DNA of 36,930 nucleotides from a virus. How positions within the stretch are numbered: the first letter of the stretch is position 1; every line of letters starts with the position of its first letter. The position numbers were made by a program, and so were the translations under genes. The DNA is taken from the IMG/VR virus record IMGVR_UViG_3300038701_002935, positions 1 to 36,930 of that record. One strand, given 5' to 3'. The notes under the pieces are model-generated. The model made no database searches and had not been told where the DNA came from. It saw only the letters and a list, made by a program, of their open reading frames with translations. Below are positions 23,832-31,731 of this stretch, one piece after another.

Positions 23832-25145
23832 ATGGCAGCGCCTAGCGTAACGAATACTTTTGTAGCAAATACAACAGCGAGTGCGAGCGAAGTAAACGCG
23901 AATTTCACCAATATAGTAGAAGGATTGAGCAGCGGCACGAATTGGGACATATACGCTAGTAGTCTTAATTGTGCGTCTATAACTGCAAGTAGTGCTGTTG
24001 TTATTAACGAAGCCGGGGCTGACGTCGATTTCAGAGTTGAGGGTGATACAAATACACATTTATTATTTTGTGATGCCGGTAATGATATAGTGAATATTGG
24101 TACGTCTAATTCCCCGCCACTTAGTGGGTCAGGCATTACAGCAAAATTAAATGTCGTTGAATCAGTAGAATCAGGCGGTCCTTATATTATCGTAGGAAAT
24201 GATGATACAAATACCTCAGTCACTACACAAACTTCAGGAATTATTTTTGCTGTTAGCGCGGGTTCAACAACATTATATCCAACAGCAAGAATATATGGTT
24301 ATAAAAACGGAACTTATGGTGGTGTTCCTTCTAATCGTGATGGTGGTCTTAAAATTGATGTTGTTGTAAATAATACTTTATCAAACATAATAGACATAGA
24401 TTCAGATAAAAAAATTAACCTTGCCAATGGCGTTCAGTTATCGCATGGTGTTGCAAATGTTGGGAATATAGACGTTACCGATTTAAACAAAATACAATTT
24501 GGTAGTATAGGATCAAATTATTTTCCGACTATGAGTGCTTCCTCCAGCGCCATTACTGGTTTAACACTTCAAGGCGCTTCACCGGACGCCAATACGTTTG
24601 GAGATATGATATTTAGTGTTTTAGAAAATGATAATAGTGATTATGCAACAACAACAAGGGATGCATTTATATGGAGACGATACGCGACAACTATAATGTC
24701 ATTAACACGTAGCGGCAATCTTGATATATCCGGCGCATTGTCAAAAGGTTCTGGCTCTTTTAAAATAGATCATCCTTTAGAGGAAAAATCTGAAACACAT
24801 AATTTAGTACATAGCTTCGTAGAAGCTCCACAAGCTGATAATATCTACAGAGGTAAAGCCGAGCTAGTAAACGGGCAAGCTATTGTAAATATAGACGAAA
24901 CATCTGGAATGACTGAAGGGACATTTGAAGTTCTTAACAGGGAAATCCAAGTATTTACGTCTAATGAGTCTGGCTGGACGCCAGTAAAAGGAATTGTTGA
25001 AGGAAATATATTAACGATTACATCGAAAGAAACTTGTCAAGATACTATATCATGGTTAGTTATAGGCGAAAGAAAAGATAAGCATATGTACGATACATCT
25101 TGGACAGATGATAATGGTAAAGTAATCGTCGAGCCTAAAAAATAA
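23832..25145 (+). CDS. Tail fibre protein
   Basis: The 437-residue protein starts with a short virion-binding segment (SVTNTFVANTTASASEVNANF), common at the start of fibres. A long repetitive beta region rich in Asn, Ser and Thr follows. The end from about residue 318 (HPLEEKSETHNLVHSFVEAPQ ... LVIGERKDKHMYDTSW) matches a conserved C-terminal domain I associate with fibres of environmental phages. It probably binds the host. Ribosome site is AAGGAGATGATATT. Confidence 0.75.
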   Translation: MAAPSVTNTFVANTTASASEVNANFTNIVEGLSSGTNWDIYASSLNCASITASSAVVINEAGADVDFRVEGDTNTHLLFCDAGNDIVNIGTSNSPPLSGSGITAKLNVVESVESGGPYIIVGNDDTNTSVTTQTSGIIFAVSAGSTTLYPTARIYGYKNGTYGGVPSNRDGGLKIDVVVNNTLSNIIDIDSDKKINLANGVQLSHGVANVGNIDVTDLNKIQFGSIGSNYFPTMSASSSAITGLTLQGASPDANTFGDMIFSVLENDNSDYATTTRDAFIWRRYATTIMSLTRSGNLDISGALSKGSGSFKIDHPLEEKSETHNLVHSFVEAPQADNIYRGKAELVNGQAIVNIDETSGMTEGTFEVLNREIQVFTSNESGWTPVKGIVEGNILTITSKETCQDTISWLVIGERKDKHMYDTSWTDDNGKVIVEPKK

Positions 25146-25173
25146 GTAGCATTACAATAAATCTTTAGCTATA

Positions 25174-25222
25174 GTCTAACCTATGAGTTTTATGGGTTAG
25201 ACATTTTTTTATGGGTTAGACT
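25174..25222 (+). terminator. Terminator with duplicated right arm (possible attenuator)
   Basis: GTCTAACC (25174-25181) pairs with GGTTAGAC (25195-25202) and a T-run of seven follows, a good terminator after the fibre gene. The right arm TATGGGTTAGAC occurs again at 25210-25221, just before the ATG at 25223. The left arm could pair with either copy, so the transcript may choose between termination and hiding the next start codon. Confidence 0.65.
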
Positions 25223-25636
25223 ATGACAGTAAACGACTACATAGCCGTTATCGGCTTTATCGGTTTCGCTTTCTTTTGGTTTTTTTTTGCTGCAATTTAC
25301 TACTTATACAAATATCATACAACTAATGATTTATATGAAAATCTTAAAGATCGCTACCATAGTGTTTTTAGAGAATGGCGCAAAGATACCGAAGAACTAT
25401 CTATTTTAGATAAGACCCACAAAAATCTTCTCACGAAATATGAACAAGCTTGCCAAAATTTAAAAGTTTGTGACAAAAACTACATTACCGCCCAAGCCGA
25501 AGTCAAAAAGCTTAAGAATAAATCGAATGACAGCGAAGCCTTAAAAGCTTTCATTTCAGAGCTTACTAATGACGGAAGCGCAATGGTCGAGATCCGACAT
25601 ATTGATAGTCGTGACGTATATTTTCACCGGAGATGA
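25223..25636 (+). CDS. Membrane-anchored coiled-coil protein (inner-spanin-like)
   Basis: The product has 137 residues with one N-terminal transmembrane helix (VIGFIGFAFFWFFFAAIYYLY, about 9-29) and then a charged helical tail. This is the topology of inner spanins (Rz), which link inner and outer membranes during lysis. It contains four cysteines in the tail region. No embedded or overlapping outer lipoprotein was found. Other membrane roles are possible. Confidence 0.45.
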   Translation: MTVNDYIAVIGFIGFAFFWFFFAAIYYLYKYHTTNDLYENLKDRYHSVFREWRKDTEELSILDKTHKNLLTKYEQACQNLKVCDKNYITAQAEVKKLKNKSNDSEALKAFISELTNDGSAMVEIRHIDSRDVYFHRR

Positions 25637-25640
25637 ATAA

Positions 25641-26504
25641 ATGAAAGTATTGATTACTGGCGGCACTGGTACGCTCGGTCAAGAGCTTACGCGCCAATTG
25701 CAGCGCAATAACCATTCGGTATACATATTAAGCAGGGATGAGAATAAGCAAAAGCAAATGGCTTTGGACTTCACTCGGTTAAAATTTATCGTCGCTGATA
25801 TTACTAATCGCAGGGATTTAGACGAAGTTTCACGCATAAAAGAATATGACTTTGATCATGTATTCCATTGTGCGGCGATGAAACATATTGAAGTTTGTGA
25901 AAAGTGGGTAAATAAATGTGTTGAAACGAACTTTCATGGGACAGTTAACGTCTATCAGTATTTCGGTTGGAAGGCACGAAATTTCACGTTTTTCACAACT
26001 GATAAAGCTGTCGCTCCGATAAATGCATATGGACATGCTAAGGCTCTCAGCGAGCATTATTTAGCAGACAAAAAGAACGTTAACATGTTTCGCTGGGGGA
26101 ATATCATCGGCTCAACGGGAAGCTTTATACCTTATCTAACGGAGTGCGCTTTGCGTGGAGAGAGGGTTAATATCACTAATCCTAATATGACAAGATTCTG
26201 GGTTTATATCGATGATGCGGCAAAATTTGTTATGAAAAACTGGCAACGACCGTTTATCGGCGCGATATACCCGGAAATGAAAGCTTGCAAGTTAATCGAT
26301 GTCGTCAGAGCGATTGAGATGTTAACCAAAAAGACGGTTCCTAAATTTACGATTGATAGGGACGGTGAAAAAACTCATGAGTGCATGTATGCCGATTGCA
26401 ATGGTCCTAAGATTTACTCTCATGAGAATGTTATAAATGCACAACAAATGAAGGAATATTTGGAAAAATGGTACAGAAAATATTTGAAAAACAGAAAGAA
26501 TTAA
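25641..26504 (+). CDS. UDP-sugar 4,6-dehydratase-like SDR (PseB/CapD family)
   Basis: The 287-residue protein has the extended SDR signs: TGGTGTLG (6-13) for NAD(P), SRDENKQ (31-37), HCAAMKHIEVCE (76-87), the Asp121-Lys122 pair and Tyr130-x3-Lys134, then RWGNIIGS and TRFWV. This set is that of PseB/FlmA dehydratases, which convert UDP-GlcNAc to a 4-keto-6-deoxy sugar in the first step of pseudaminic acid synthesis. It opens the sugar operon and overlaps the next gene by 37 nt. Start is ATG after GGAGATGAATAA. Substrate cannot be proved from sequence. Confidence 0.85.
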   Translation: MKVLITGGTGTLGQELTRQLQRNNHSVYILSRDENKQKQMALDFTRLKFIVADITNRRDLDEVSRIKEYDFDHVFHCAAMKHIEVCEKWVNKCVETNFHGTVNVYQYFGWKARNFTFFTTDKAVAPINAYGHAKALSEHYLADKKNVNMFRWGNIIGSTGSFIPYLTECALRGERVNITNPNMTRFWVYIDDAAKFVMKNWQRPFIGAIYPEMKACKLIDVVRAIEMLTKKTVPKFTIDRDGEKTHECMYADCNGPKIYSHENVINAQQMKEYLEKWYRKYLKNRKN

Positions 26505-27142
26505 TTTGTGTTGTTGGCGGCAAAGGTAATATGGGCCGGCGTTATTGTTGTATCTTAGATTTTCTAGGTGTCCCTTATTATGTTGTTGATTTAGACACAG
26601 ATACTAGTGTACATCTAAACACGACGGGATTTATATTAGCTACTCCGACGAATACGCATAGCGCGCTTATTATGCAGTATGCGAAGGAGTGGCAACTTCC
26701 TATTCTTTGCGAAAAGCCTATATGCAAAGATCCAAAAGAACTTTCCGAAATTCTAAAGATTAAAACTCCATTGAGAATGATCAATCAATATGCTTATTAC
26801 TTTTTGCACAGCAAAAACGCATTGAAGCGCATTGAAATGTGCGCTCCCGAGTATATGAAGGGCGCGACATATTACAATTATTATAACAGTGGTTCAGACG
26901 GTAAATACTGGGATCACATTAATATCATCGGACTCAATAGCGATGACGATATAAACATTCGATATGATAGTCCAGTATGGGATTGTTGGATTAACGGAAA
27001 GTTTATCGAAAAGCAGCGTATGGATGAAGCTTATATTTGGGATATCGAAGATTGGATCGAGAAGAAAAACGACACAAAAAAATATATTAAGTTTGCTCAC
27101 GAAAAAGTATGGGCATTATTAAAAGATGAGGTAGCGCAATGA
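26468..27142 (+). CDS. Gfo/Idh/MocA-type oxidoreductase, short form
   Basis: The product has 224 residues. A Rossmann fold is indicated by CVVGGKGNMGRRY (14-26), then ATPTNTHSAL and LCEKPI, the Glu-Lys-Pro motif typical of sugar-type oxidoreductases. Ordinary members are 320-400 residues, so the C-terminal sheet domain is reduced. It overlaps the upstream dehydratase gene and shares a 4-nt ATGA overlap with the next. It likely oxidises or reduces a sugar intermediate. It is less like any single known pathway enzyme than its neighbours. Confidence 0.65.
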   Translation: MVQKIFEKQKELICVVGGKGNMGRRYCCILDFLGVPYYVVDLDTDTSVHLNTTGFILATPTNTHSALIMQYAKEWQLPILCEKPICKDPKELSEILKIKTPLRMINQYAYYFLHSKNALKRIEMCAPEYMKGATYYNYYNSGSDGKYWDHINIIGLNSDDDINIRYDSPVWDCWINGKFIEKQRMDEAYIWDIEDWIEKKNDTKKYIKFAHEKVWALLKDEVAQ

Positions 27143-27888
27143 GTAAAAAAATAATAGCAATTTGCATACAGATTAGAGACGGTAATAGTAGGCTACCGGG
27201 AAAGGGCAGCATGCTATTGCAGGGAGAGCCTGTATATAAGCATTTAATGCGGAATATAGGCCGTTGCCAGCGCTTTATAAATAAGCACAGCGAGAAAAAA
27301 GGACTTCTAGCAAAGGTTTTTTTCCTGGTACCGTTTGATGAATATGATTACTGGGAAGTAGTGTGCGACAAAGAATTAAAGCAATATGACATAACAGTAT
27401 TACCCGGAGAAGTTGACGACAATAACGATGTTATGGCGCGTTTCGAGACAATGTTTAAATTTCATAAGCCTGATTATATAGTGCGGTTAACCGGGGATTG
27501 TCCTTTTTTGCCAAGCGCTTTGATTAACAAAGCTGTAAATTGTGCTGTTGTTCATAATTTGGATTATGTGTCAAATGTTGACGAACGTTTTAGGACAATG
27601 CCAGACGGTTTTGACGTCGAAGTCATGTCCGACGAGGCTTTTCTTTGGCTTTCCAACAACATCGATGGAGGTTATGAAACCGACCGAGAGCATGTTACGA
27701 CATACCTACGTCGTAAGGCTCCAGACTGGCTACGACAAGCTATTATAAGCGGTTCTTTTGATCTTAGTGCGAGTAAGTGGAGTTTGGACACAAAAGCGGA
27801 TTTTGAAGAGATGACAAAATTGTATGGTCGAAAAGTTATAAAAGATACAGAAGCAAAAAAAGCGGGGCTAGGAATTTATGAGTATTAA
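27139..27888 (+). CDS. SpsF/NeuA-like sugar-acid cytidylyltransferase
   Basis: The protein has 249 residues of the PF02348 type. The nucleotide-binding start contains SRLPGKG (17-23), followed by LTGDCPF (117-123) and DYVSNVDERF (142-151), then PDGFDVEVMS and REHVT, all characteristic of SpsF-like proteins. Members activate nonulosonic or KDO-type acids as CMP derivatives. The usual first motif near residues 9-16 is unusual (CIQIRDGN rather than IPARGGS-like), so the nucleotide loop is altered. It forms an ATGA overlap with the gene before it. Confidence 0.75.
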   Translation: MSKKIIAICIQIRDGNSRLPGKGSMLLQGEPVYKHLMRNIGRCQRFINKHSEKKGLLAKVFFLVPFDEYDYWEVVCDKELKQYDITVLPGEVDDNNDVMARFETMFKFHKPDYIVRLTGDCPFLPSALINKAVNCAVVHNLDYVSNVDERFRTMPDGFDVEVMSDEAFLWLSNNIDGGYETDREHVTTYLRRKAPDWLRQAIISGSFDLSASKWSLDTKADFEEMTKLYGRKVIKDTEAKKAGLGIYEY

Positions 27889-29062
27889 AGCTAGGGCCGA
27901 TAAGTGCATAGGTCAAGGCGCTCTTACGAATTCAAAACATCCAGATCGGTTTTCAGAGTTTGTTGCGTCTCATGTCACTCACGGCAAAGGTGCATATCTT
28001 TATGATACTGATGGAAATGAGTGGCTTGATTTCGTGAGTGGATTAGGCACGAATCATTTCGGTTATGGCAATGAATTTATCGTTAGGGAGATGTTAAAGC
28101 ATGCATACGAAGGAGATTGTCACAGTTTGCCTACAGTTTACGAAGTTGAAGCGGCCGAAGCCGTGAAGGCTACTTGGCCATGGACCGAGAAAGTTAAGTG
28201 GGTTAATGATGGCTCCAGCGCTTGCGCCGCAGCGGTTGAAATGGCTCGTGTCTCTACTGGTAAAAGTCGGGTACTATATCAAGGCTACCATGGGTGGCAT
28301 CCAGAATTTATCAGCCAAGTAGCGTACAAGCCGAATGGCAATTGCTATAACTATCGTCGTTTGGATGATCTTGAGCAAATTGACGAAAAGATTGCAGCTG
28401 TTATAGTCGAGCCAGTCGAGCTTGATTGCTCTCGACATAGAATCGACTTTTTAAAAAAACTTCGAGATAAATGCGATTATTATAATGTTGTCTTAATATT
28501 CGATGAGGTGATCACTGGCGTTCGCTATAAAAATTTTGGGGTGTCGAATAGTTACGGCATTAGACCAGATTTAATTCTACTCGGAAAAGCGCTCGGCAAT
28601 GGCGCAAAGATAGCATGCGTCGCCGGAAGGAAAGATATATTAGACGGCGAGTATTTTGTCAGCGGGACGTATCACGGTCACATACATTCATTAATTCAAG
28701 TCATCGAAACTTTGAAACTTGCTAAAAATAAATCTCGGTATGATATAGAAGCTCTCAATTACGACAGCAAAGACTTTTTTATGAAAATCAATATTCTATT
28801 CGGGCCATTTTTCAGAATAGAATTTTGGGGCTGTCGCGGAGCTTTTAAAGGCGACAGCCATTATATTGCTCTATTTCAGCAGGAGATGGCGAAGGCGAAA
28901 ATATTGTTTTGTCCGAGTATATTTTGCAATTTTTATAACATAAAAGAAACTGATAGAGTTTTAGATTTTGCTAAAAATATCAGTAAGCGTATGTTAAATA
29001 ATGATATCAGTTTAATCGGGAAAGCGCCGACTCCGGCACTTGCATCAACACAAAGGAGTTAA
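27878..29062 (+). CDS. Class III (glutamate-1-semialdehyde type) aminotransferase
   Basis: The 394-residue protein has the fold landmarks of PLP class III enzymes: GSSACAAAVEMAR (112-124), YHGWH (137-141), IFDEVITG (207-214) with Asp209, and LLGKALGNG with Lys237 as the PLP Schiff-base lysine. These enzymes are common partners of SpsF-like transferases in nonulosonate clusters and would place an amino group on the sugar. The canonical PseC aminotransferase is of the DegT family and is absent, so this enzyme may substitute for it or act at another carbon. The Ala/Pro/Thr-rich C-terminal tail (about 380-394) is unusual. Overlaps the previous gene by 11 nt. Confidence 0.8.
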   Translation: MSIKARADKCIGQGALTNSKHPDRFSEFVASHVTHGKGAYLYDTDGNEWLDFVSGLGTNHFGYGNEFIVREMLKHAYEGDCHSLPTVYEVEAAEAVKATWPWTEKVKWVNDGSSACAAAVEMARVSTGKSRVLYQGYHGWHPEFISQVAYKPNGNCYNYRRLDDLEQIDEKIAAVIVEPVELDCSRHRIDFLKKLRDKCDYYNVVLIFDEVITGVRYKNFGVSNSYGIRPDLILLGKALGNGAKIACVAGRKDILDGEYFVSGTYHGHIHSLIQVIETLKLAKNKSRYDIEALNYDSKDFFMKINILFGPFFRIEFWGCRGAFKGDSHYIALFQQEMAKAKILFCPSIFCNFYNIKETDRVLDFAKNISKRMLNNDISLIGKAPTPALASTQRS

Positions 29063-29064
29063 CA

Positions 29065-29274
29065 ATGGATAATCAGTATTTTATGGACAGTAAATTAACC
29101 GATAATGGAAAAAAAGAATTAGTATCGATTATTAAATTGCAGGAATTAGCTGTAATGAAAGAAGCTGAAGCAAAGAAATCGCTGGACGAAGCGAACAAAC
29201 TGTTAAGTGCATTGTTTAACATTCCGAAAGGTGCAAGTCTGAGCTGGCATGATGTAATTAAATCTTTACTCTAA
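29065..29274 (+). CDS. Small helical protein, unknown
   Basis: The product has 69 residues. Predicted helices include VSIIKLQELAVMKEAEAKKS and SLDEANKLL. A good ribosome site (AAAGGAGTTAACA) lies before the ATG. It sits between the aminotransferase and acetyltransferase genes in the sugar operon. No domain is recognised. Confidence 0.5.
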   Translation: MDNQYFMDSKLTDNGKKELVSIIKLQELAVMKEAEAKKSLDEANKLLSALFNIPKGASLSWHDVIKSLL

Positions 29275-29282
29275 GGTGCAGT

Positions 29283-29840
29283 ATGATAGGAAAAACCGAA
29301 GTTAAACTAGACTTTTTATCTCACAATGAAGCACTACTTTTAAATGAGTACCGTAATTTGCCAGAGATCCGGGATTGGTGCCGGCAGCATAGTCTTATTG
29401 ACGAAGAGCAGCAATTAAAATGGTATCATTGGCAAAGCTCAGATCCAAACACGCAAATGTTCGGGATTAATGTCAAATTGCCGGAAAAAGCGAATGCCCA
29501 TTTTTTAGCAGGCGTGTGTGGTTTAACGTCTATCGACTGGGTTCATCGACGCGCCGAATTCAGTTGCTATGTATTTCCAAAATACCAGCGGCGAGGATAT
29601 TGTGAAACAGCTCTCATAGAGCTGTTTGATCACGCATTTAACAATCTTAATCTTAATCTCGTTTGGGGCGAAACTTTTGAAAATAATCCGGCTCTTACAC
29701 TTTTTACAGACATTTTAGGTATGCAAAAAGATGGCGTAAGGCGACAGTTTTATTACAAAAATGGCAGTTATATCGATGCTTATATGCTATCGATTACGGC
29801 TCAGGAATGGCGAGAAATGGGTATATCACATGTTTTATAA
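29283..29840 (+). CDS. GNAT acetyltransferase (PseH-like)
   Basis: The product has 185 residues. The start region (NEYRNLPEIRDWCRQHSLID) and GVCGLTSIDWVHRRAEF, YVFPKYQRRGYCETAL (acetyl-CoA loop QRRGYC at 102-107) and the downstream ENNPALTLF form a normal GNAT domain like those in RimJ/FlmH/PseH. In pseudaminic synthesis PseH N-acetylates the 4-amino group. The partner pathway genes here support that role, but acyl group and sugar are not determined. It overlaps the next gene by 11 nt. Confidence 0.75.
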   Translation: MIGKTEVKLDFLSHNEALLLNEYRNLPEIRDWCRQHSLIDEEQQLKWYHWQSSDPNTQMFGINVKLPEKANAHFLAGVCGLTSIDWVHRRAEFSCYVFPKYQRRGYCETALIELFDHAFNNLNLNLVWGETFENNPALTLFTDILGMQKDGVRRQFYYKNGSYIDAYMLSITAQEWREMGISHVL

Positions 29841-30084
29841 TGTTATATTATTGATGCAAGCTCTCATATTCATTGGTATAATCACCCATACATTTATGCT
29901 CTATAATATAATCAATAGGTTAGCTATAGAGCGTAAAAAAGATATAACTGATGAATATATTTGTCGAAAACCGATAGAGAGCAAAAAACTCTCTGATTGT
30001 GATAATATACTAAAACGTAAGCCAAAATTTAAGAGTGATCAAGGTTGGTATGATTGGGAAAGACAAAACGAACGAGAAAGTTGA
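29830..30084 (+). CDS. Small membrane protein
   Basis: From ATG 29830 (84 residues) the protein begins MFYNVILLMQALIFIGIITH, a single transmembrane helix, and then has a basic and polar cytoplasmic or periplasmic tail with two cysteines. Start chosen because upstream starts would be inside the acetyltransferase. It overlaps both neighbours. A lysis-associated or accessory membrane role is possible. Confidence 0.5.
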   Translation: MFYNVILLMQALIFIGIITHTFMLYNIINRLAIERKKDITDEYICRKPIESKKLSDCDNILKRKPKFKSDQGWYDWERQNERES

Positions 30085-30295
30085 TGTAATCCGAGAAAAT
30101 ACACTTATACCGATTTCGATAGCAGCGCTGATAGCGTCTGCTATTTTTGGTTTTGGTCAATTATATTCGAGAGTTGAAAATGACGGGTTGCGTATTGATA
30201 AAGTGCAAGCTCATCAAGATGGTATCAAGAGTACTCTACAACAGATACTTCAATCTGTTGCTCGAATTGAAGAACGTCTTGAAAAAAGAAAATAA
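30050..30295 (+). CDS. Holin-like membrane/coiled-coil protein
   Basis: The product has 81 residues from ATG 30050. There is one transmembrane helix (IPISIAALIASAIFGFGQLY, about 22-41), followed by a coiled-coil tail ending EERLEKRK. The basic C-terminus and size fit small holins or haemolysin XhlA-like proteins, but topology differs from both. It overlaps the upstream membrane protein gene by 35 nt. It is the best holin candidate here, with low certainty. Confidence 0.4.
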   Translation: MIGKDKTNEKVDVIRENTLIPISIAALIASAIFGFGQLYSRVENDGLRIDKVQAHQDGIKSTLQQILQSVARIEERLEKRK

Positions 30296-30348
30296 TCAAT
30301 ACATAATAGTATCATTGCAATTATTTTTTAGTCACAAAAGGAGAAGTC

Positions 30349-30708
30349 ATGGCTGACTCAACAGGCGAATTAGAACTATTGAAAACGACATTACAGCGCG
30401 GAATCACTGAATCATCTAATATGATTTCAAACGCAGCCGTTGCGAATCACCAATCTCAATTAAACAATTTTTCTCGTGGCGCAGAAATCTTAACAAAGCG
30501 CCTTTGTGAAAATGATCCTAACGAAGCCGTTTCCACAGCGGAAACCTTAACAAGATTTTCACCGGCGAGTCAGGTACACCATAGTGCTATCTCGATGGCT
30601 GAGCTTTCTAGCGTTCTACAAAACAACCAAAACCAATTCGCTCAAGGTTTCAATCAGTTGAATCAATCGATTGAAGGATTGCGGAATGCCATTATGGCTG
30701 GAAAATAA
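30349..30708 (+). CDS. Helical hypothetical protein
   Basis: The product has 119 residues with a strong ribosome site (AAAAGGAGAAGTC). It is helical and Asn/Gln/Ser-rich (for example VLQNNQNQFAQGFNQLNQ), with few charged patches. It is the last rightward gene before a terminator and may be a minor virion protein or an assembly factor. No family recognised. Confidence 0.55.
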   Translation: MADSTGELELLKTTLQRGITESSNMISNAAVANHQSQLNNFSRGAEILTKRLCENDPNEAVSTAETLTRFSPASQVHHSAISMAELSSVLQNNQNQFAQGFNQLNQSIEGLRNAIMAGK

Positions 30709-30733
30709 GATTTAATGTCTTTCTGTTATAGAT

Positions 30734-30767
30734 AAGCCGAGGACGCCAATTGCGCTCTCGGCTTTTT
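30734..30767 (+). terminator. Intrinsic terminator after the late operon
   Basis: AAGCCGAG (30734-30741) pairs with CTCGGCTT (30757-30764), an 8-bp stem rich in GC at its centre, followed by further T residues. It closes the rightward operon before the convergent leftward operon. A second hairpin, TCTCATT with AATGAGA (30787-30804), follows but has no U-tract. Confidence 0.75.
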
Positions 30768-30810
30768 AAAAGGATGTATGATCGATTCTCATTTACCAAT
30801 GAGAGAAGAT

Positions 30811-31257
30811 TTAAGTTTGAAAGAAATTCTTTAAAATTTCGTTGAGCTGGTTTTGTACTTTTTGTACTTGTTGAAAAAACTGCTGTTGCATATCGGTCAA
30901 CATGCCGTTTATTTGCATAACGGTTTTGTGATACTCCTGAAGCTTTTTCTGCTCTTGATTAACCCGCTCGTAATATTGTTGCGGGTCTAAATCAGGCTTG
31001 TTTTGTTGGTACGGACTATTGAGATTCGGCATTTCAACTTTCGGCATTTGAAACTGAGGATCTTGTCCTTGTGCTTGATTCTGCTCTTGTCCTTGCTTGT
31101 TAAAATTAAACATACTACTACCTTTTGCTCCTATCTTTTCAAGCGCGTCAGCTGTCCTCAGCGCGTTTTCGATTAGATCATTTTGCGTTTGGCGATTATT
31201 TGATTCCATAAATTTTAGTACCATATATCTTTTTAAAATGTCGAGGGGATCAGACAT
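30811..31257 (-). CDS. Gln-rich coiled-coil protein
   Basis: The 148-residue protein has a helical N-terminus, a Gln/Asn/Pro-rich middle (KQGQEQNQAQGQDPQFQ) and a long coiled coil rich in Gln at the end. A good ribosome site (AGGGGGGATA) precedes the ATG. It is the last gene in the leftward operon with recT and may organise a complex. It does not resemble any family I know. Confidence 0.6.
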   Translation of the reverse strand: MSDPLDILKRYMVLKFMESNNRQTQNDLIENALRTADALEKIGAKGSSMFNFNKQGQEQNQAQGQDPQFQMPKVEMPNLNSPYQQNKPDLDPQQYYERVNQEQKKLQEYHKTVMQINGMLTDMQQQFFQQVQKVQNQLNEILKNFFQT

Positions 31258-31270
31258 TATCCCCCCTAAT

Positions 31271-31720
31271 TCAATTAATGCTTATGGATGTTGAGTTGTT
31301 GTTATTATTAGCGTTATTATTACAATTAGTTGTACCTTCGGGGCAAGATTGGGTAACAGTATTTTTTTGACGGATGGATTGTTTGCTAGTATTCTGTGGG
31401 CATACTTTTGCACAAACAACGTTGTCGGGCGAGCATGTCCATTTGCATTTACACTCTGGGCATTTTGGACATTCTTTCGGCGGGCATGGTTCGCAATCTG
31501 TACCCCTACGGTCACAACAATTAGTCTCAGCGTCAACACCAATATTGATATCGACTTTTTGTTTTTGCTCTTGTTTTTGCTCTTTTCGATCATTTTTCGG
31601 TAATTGTGTTGTCTCTGTCTTGCAGTCAGGACAACCATAGTCCACACTATCATTATCTTGTGTCTCATAGCCGCATGACATAACGAACATAACAAAAATA
31701 ATTGTGCTTAAACTTTTCAT
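31271..31720 (-). CDS. Cys-rich lipoprotein
   Basis: From the second ATG (31720) the product has 149 residues, starting MKSLSTIIFVMFVMSCGYE with a signal peptide and lipobox ending at Cys16. The first ATG at 31735 overlaps the upstream stop but the AAGGGAAAG ribosome site favours the second. The mature protein has about 15 more Cys residues, including CEPCPPKECPKCPEC with CPxC-like repeats, and a final Asn-rich tail. It could bind metals or be heavily cross-linked in the periplasm. It lies between a small membrane protein gene and a Q-rich gene on the minus strand. A role in lysis, exclusion or envelope change is possible. Confidence 0.65.
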   Translation of the reverse strand: MKSLSTIIFVMFVMSCGYETQDNDSVDYGCPDCKTETTQLPKNDRKEQKQEQKQKVDINIGVDAETNCCDRRGTDCEPCPPKECPKCPECKCKWTCSPDNVVCAKVCPQNTSKQSIRQKNTVTQSCPEGTTNCNNNANNNNNSTSISIN

Positions 31721-31731
31721 AACTTTCCCTT

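Noticed and set aside
30778-30834. 18-codon frame with AAAAGGATGT ribosome-like site after the late terminator
   Set aside because: It lies downstream of the terminator and overlaps the end of the convergent gene; nothing else supports it.
31349-31640. Plus-strand frames opposite the Cys-rich lipoprotein
   Set aside because: They arise from codon bias of the lipoprotein; the minus frame has signal peptide, ribosome site and operon context.
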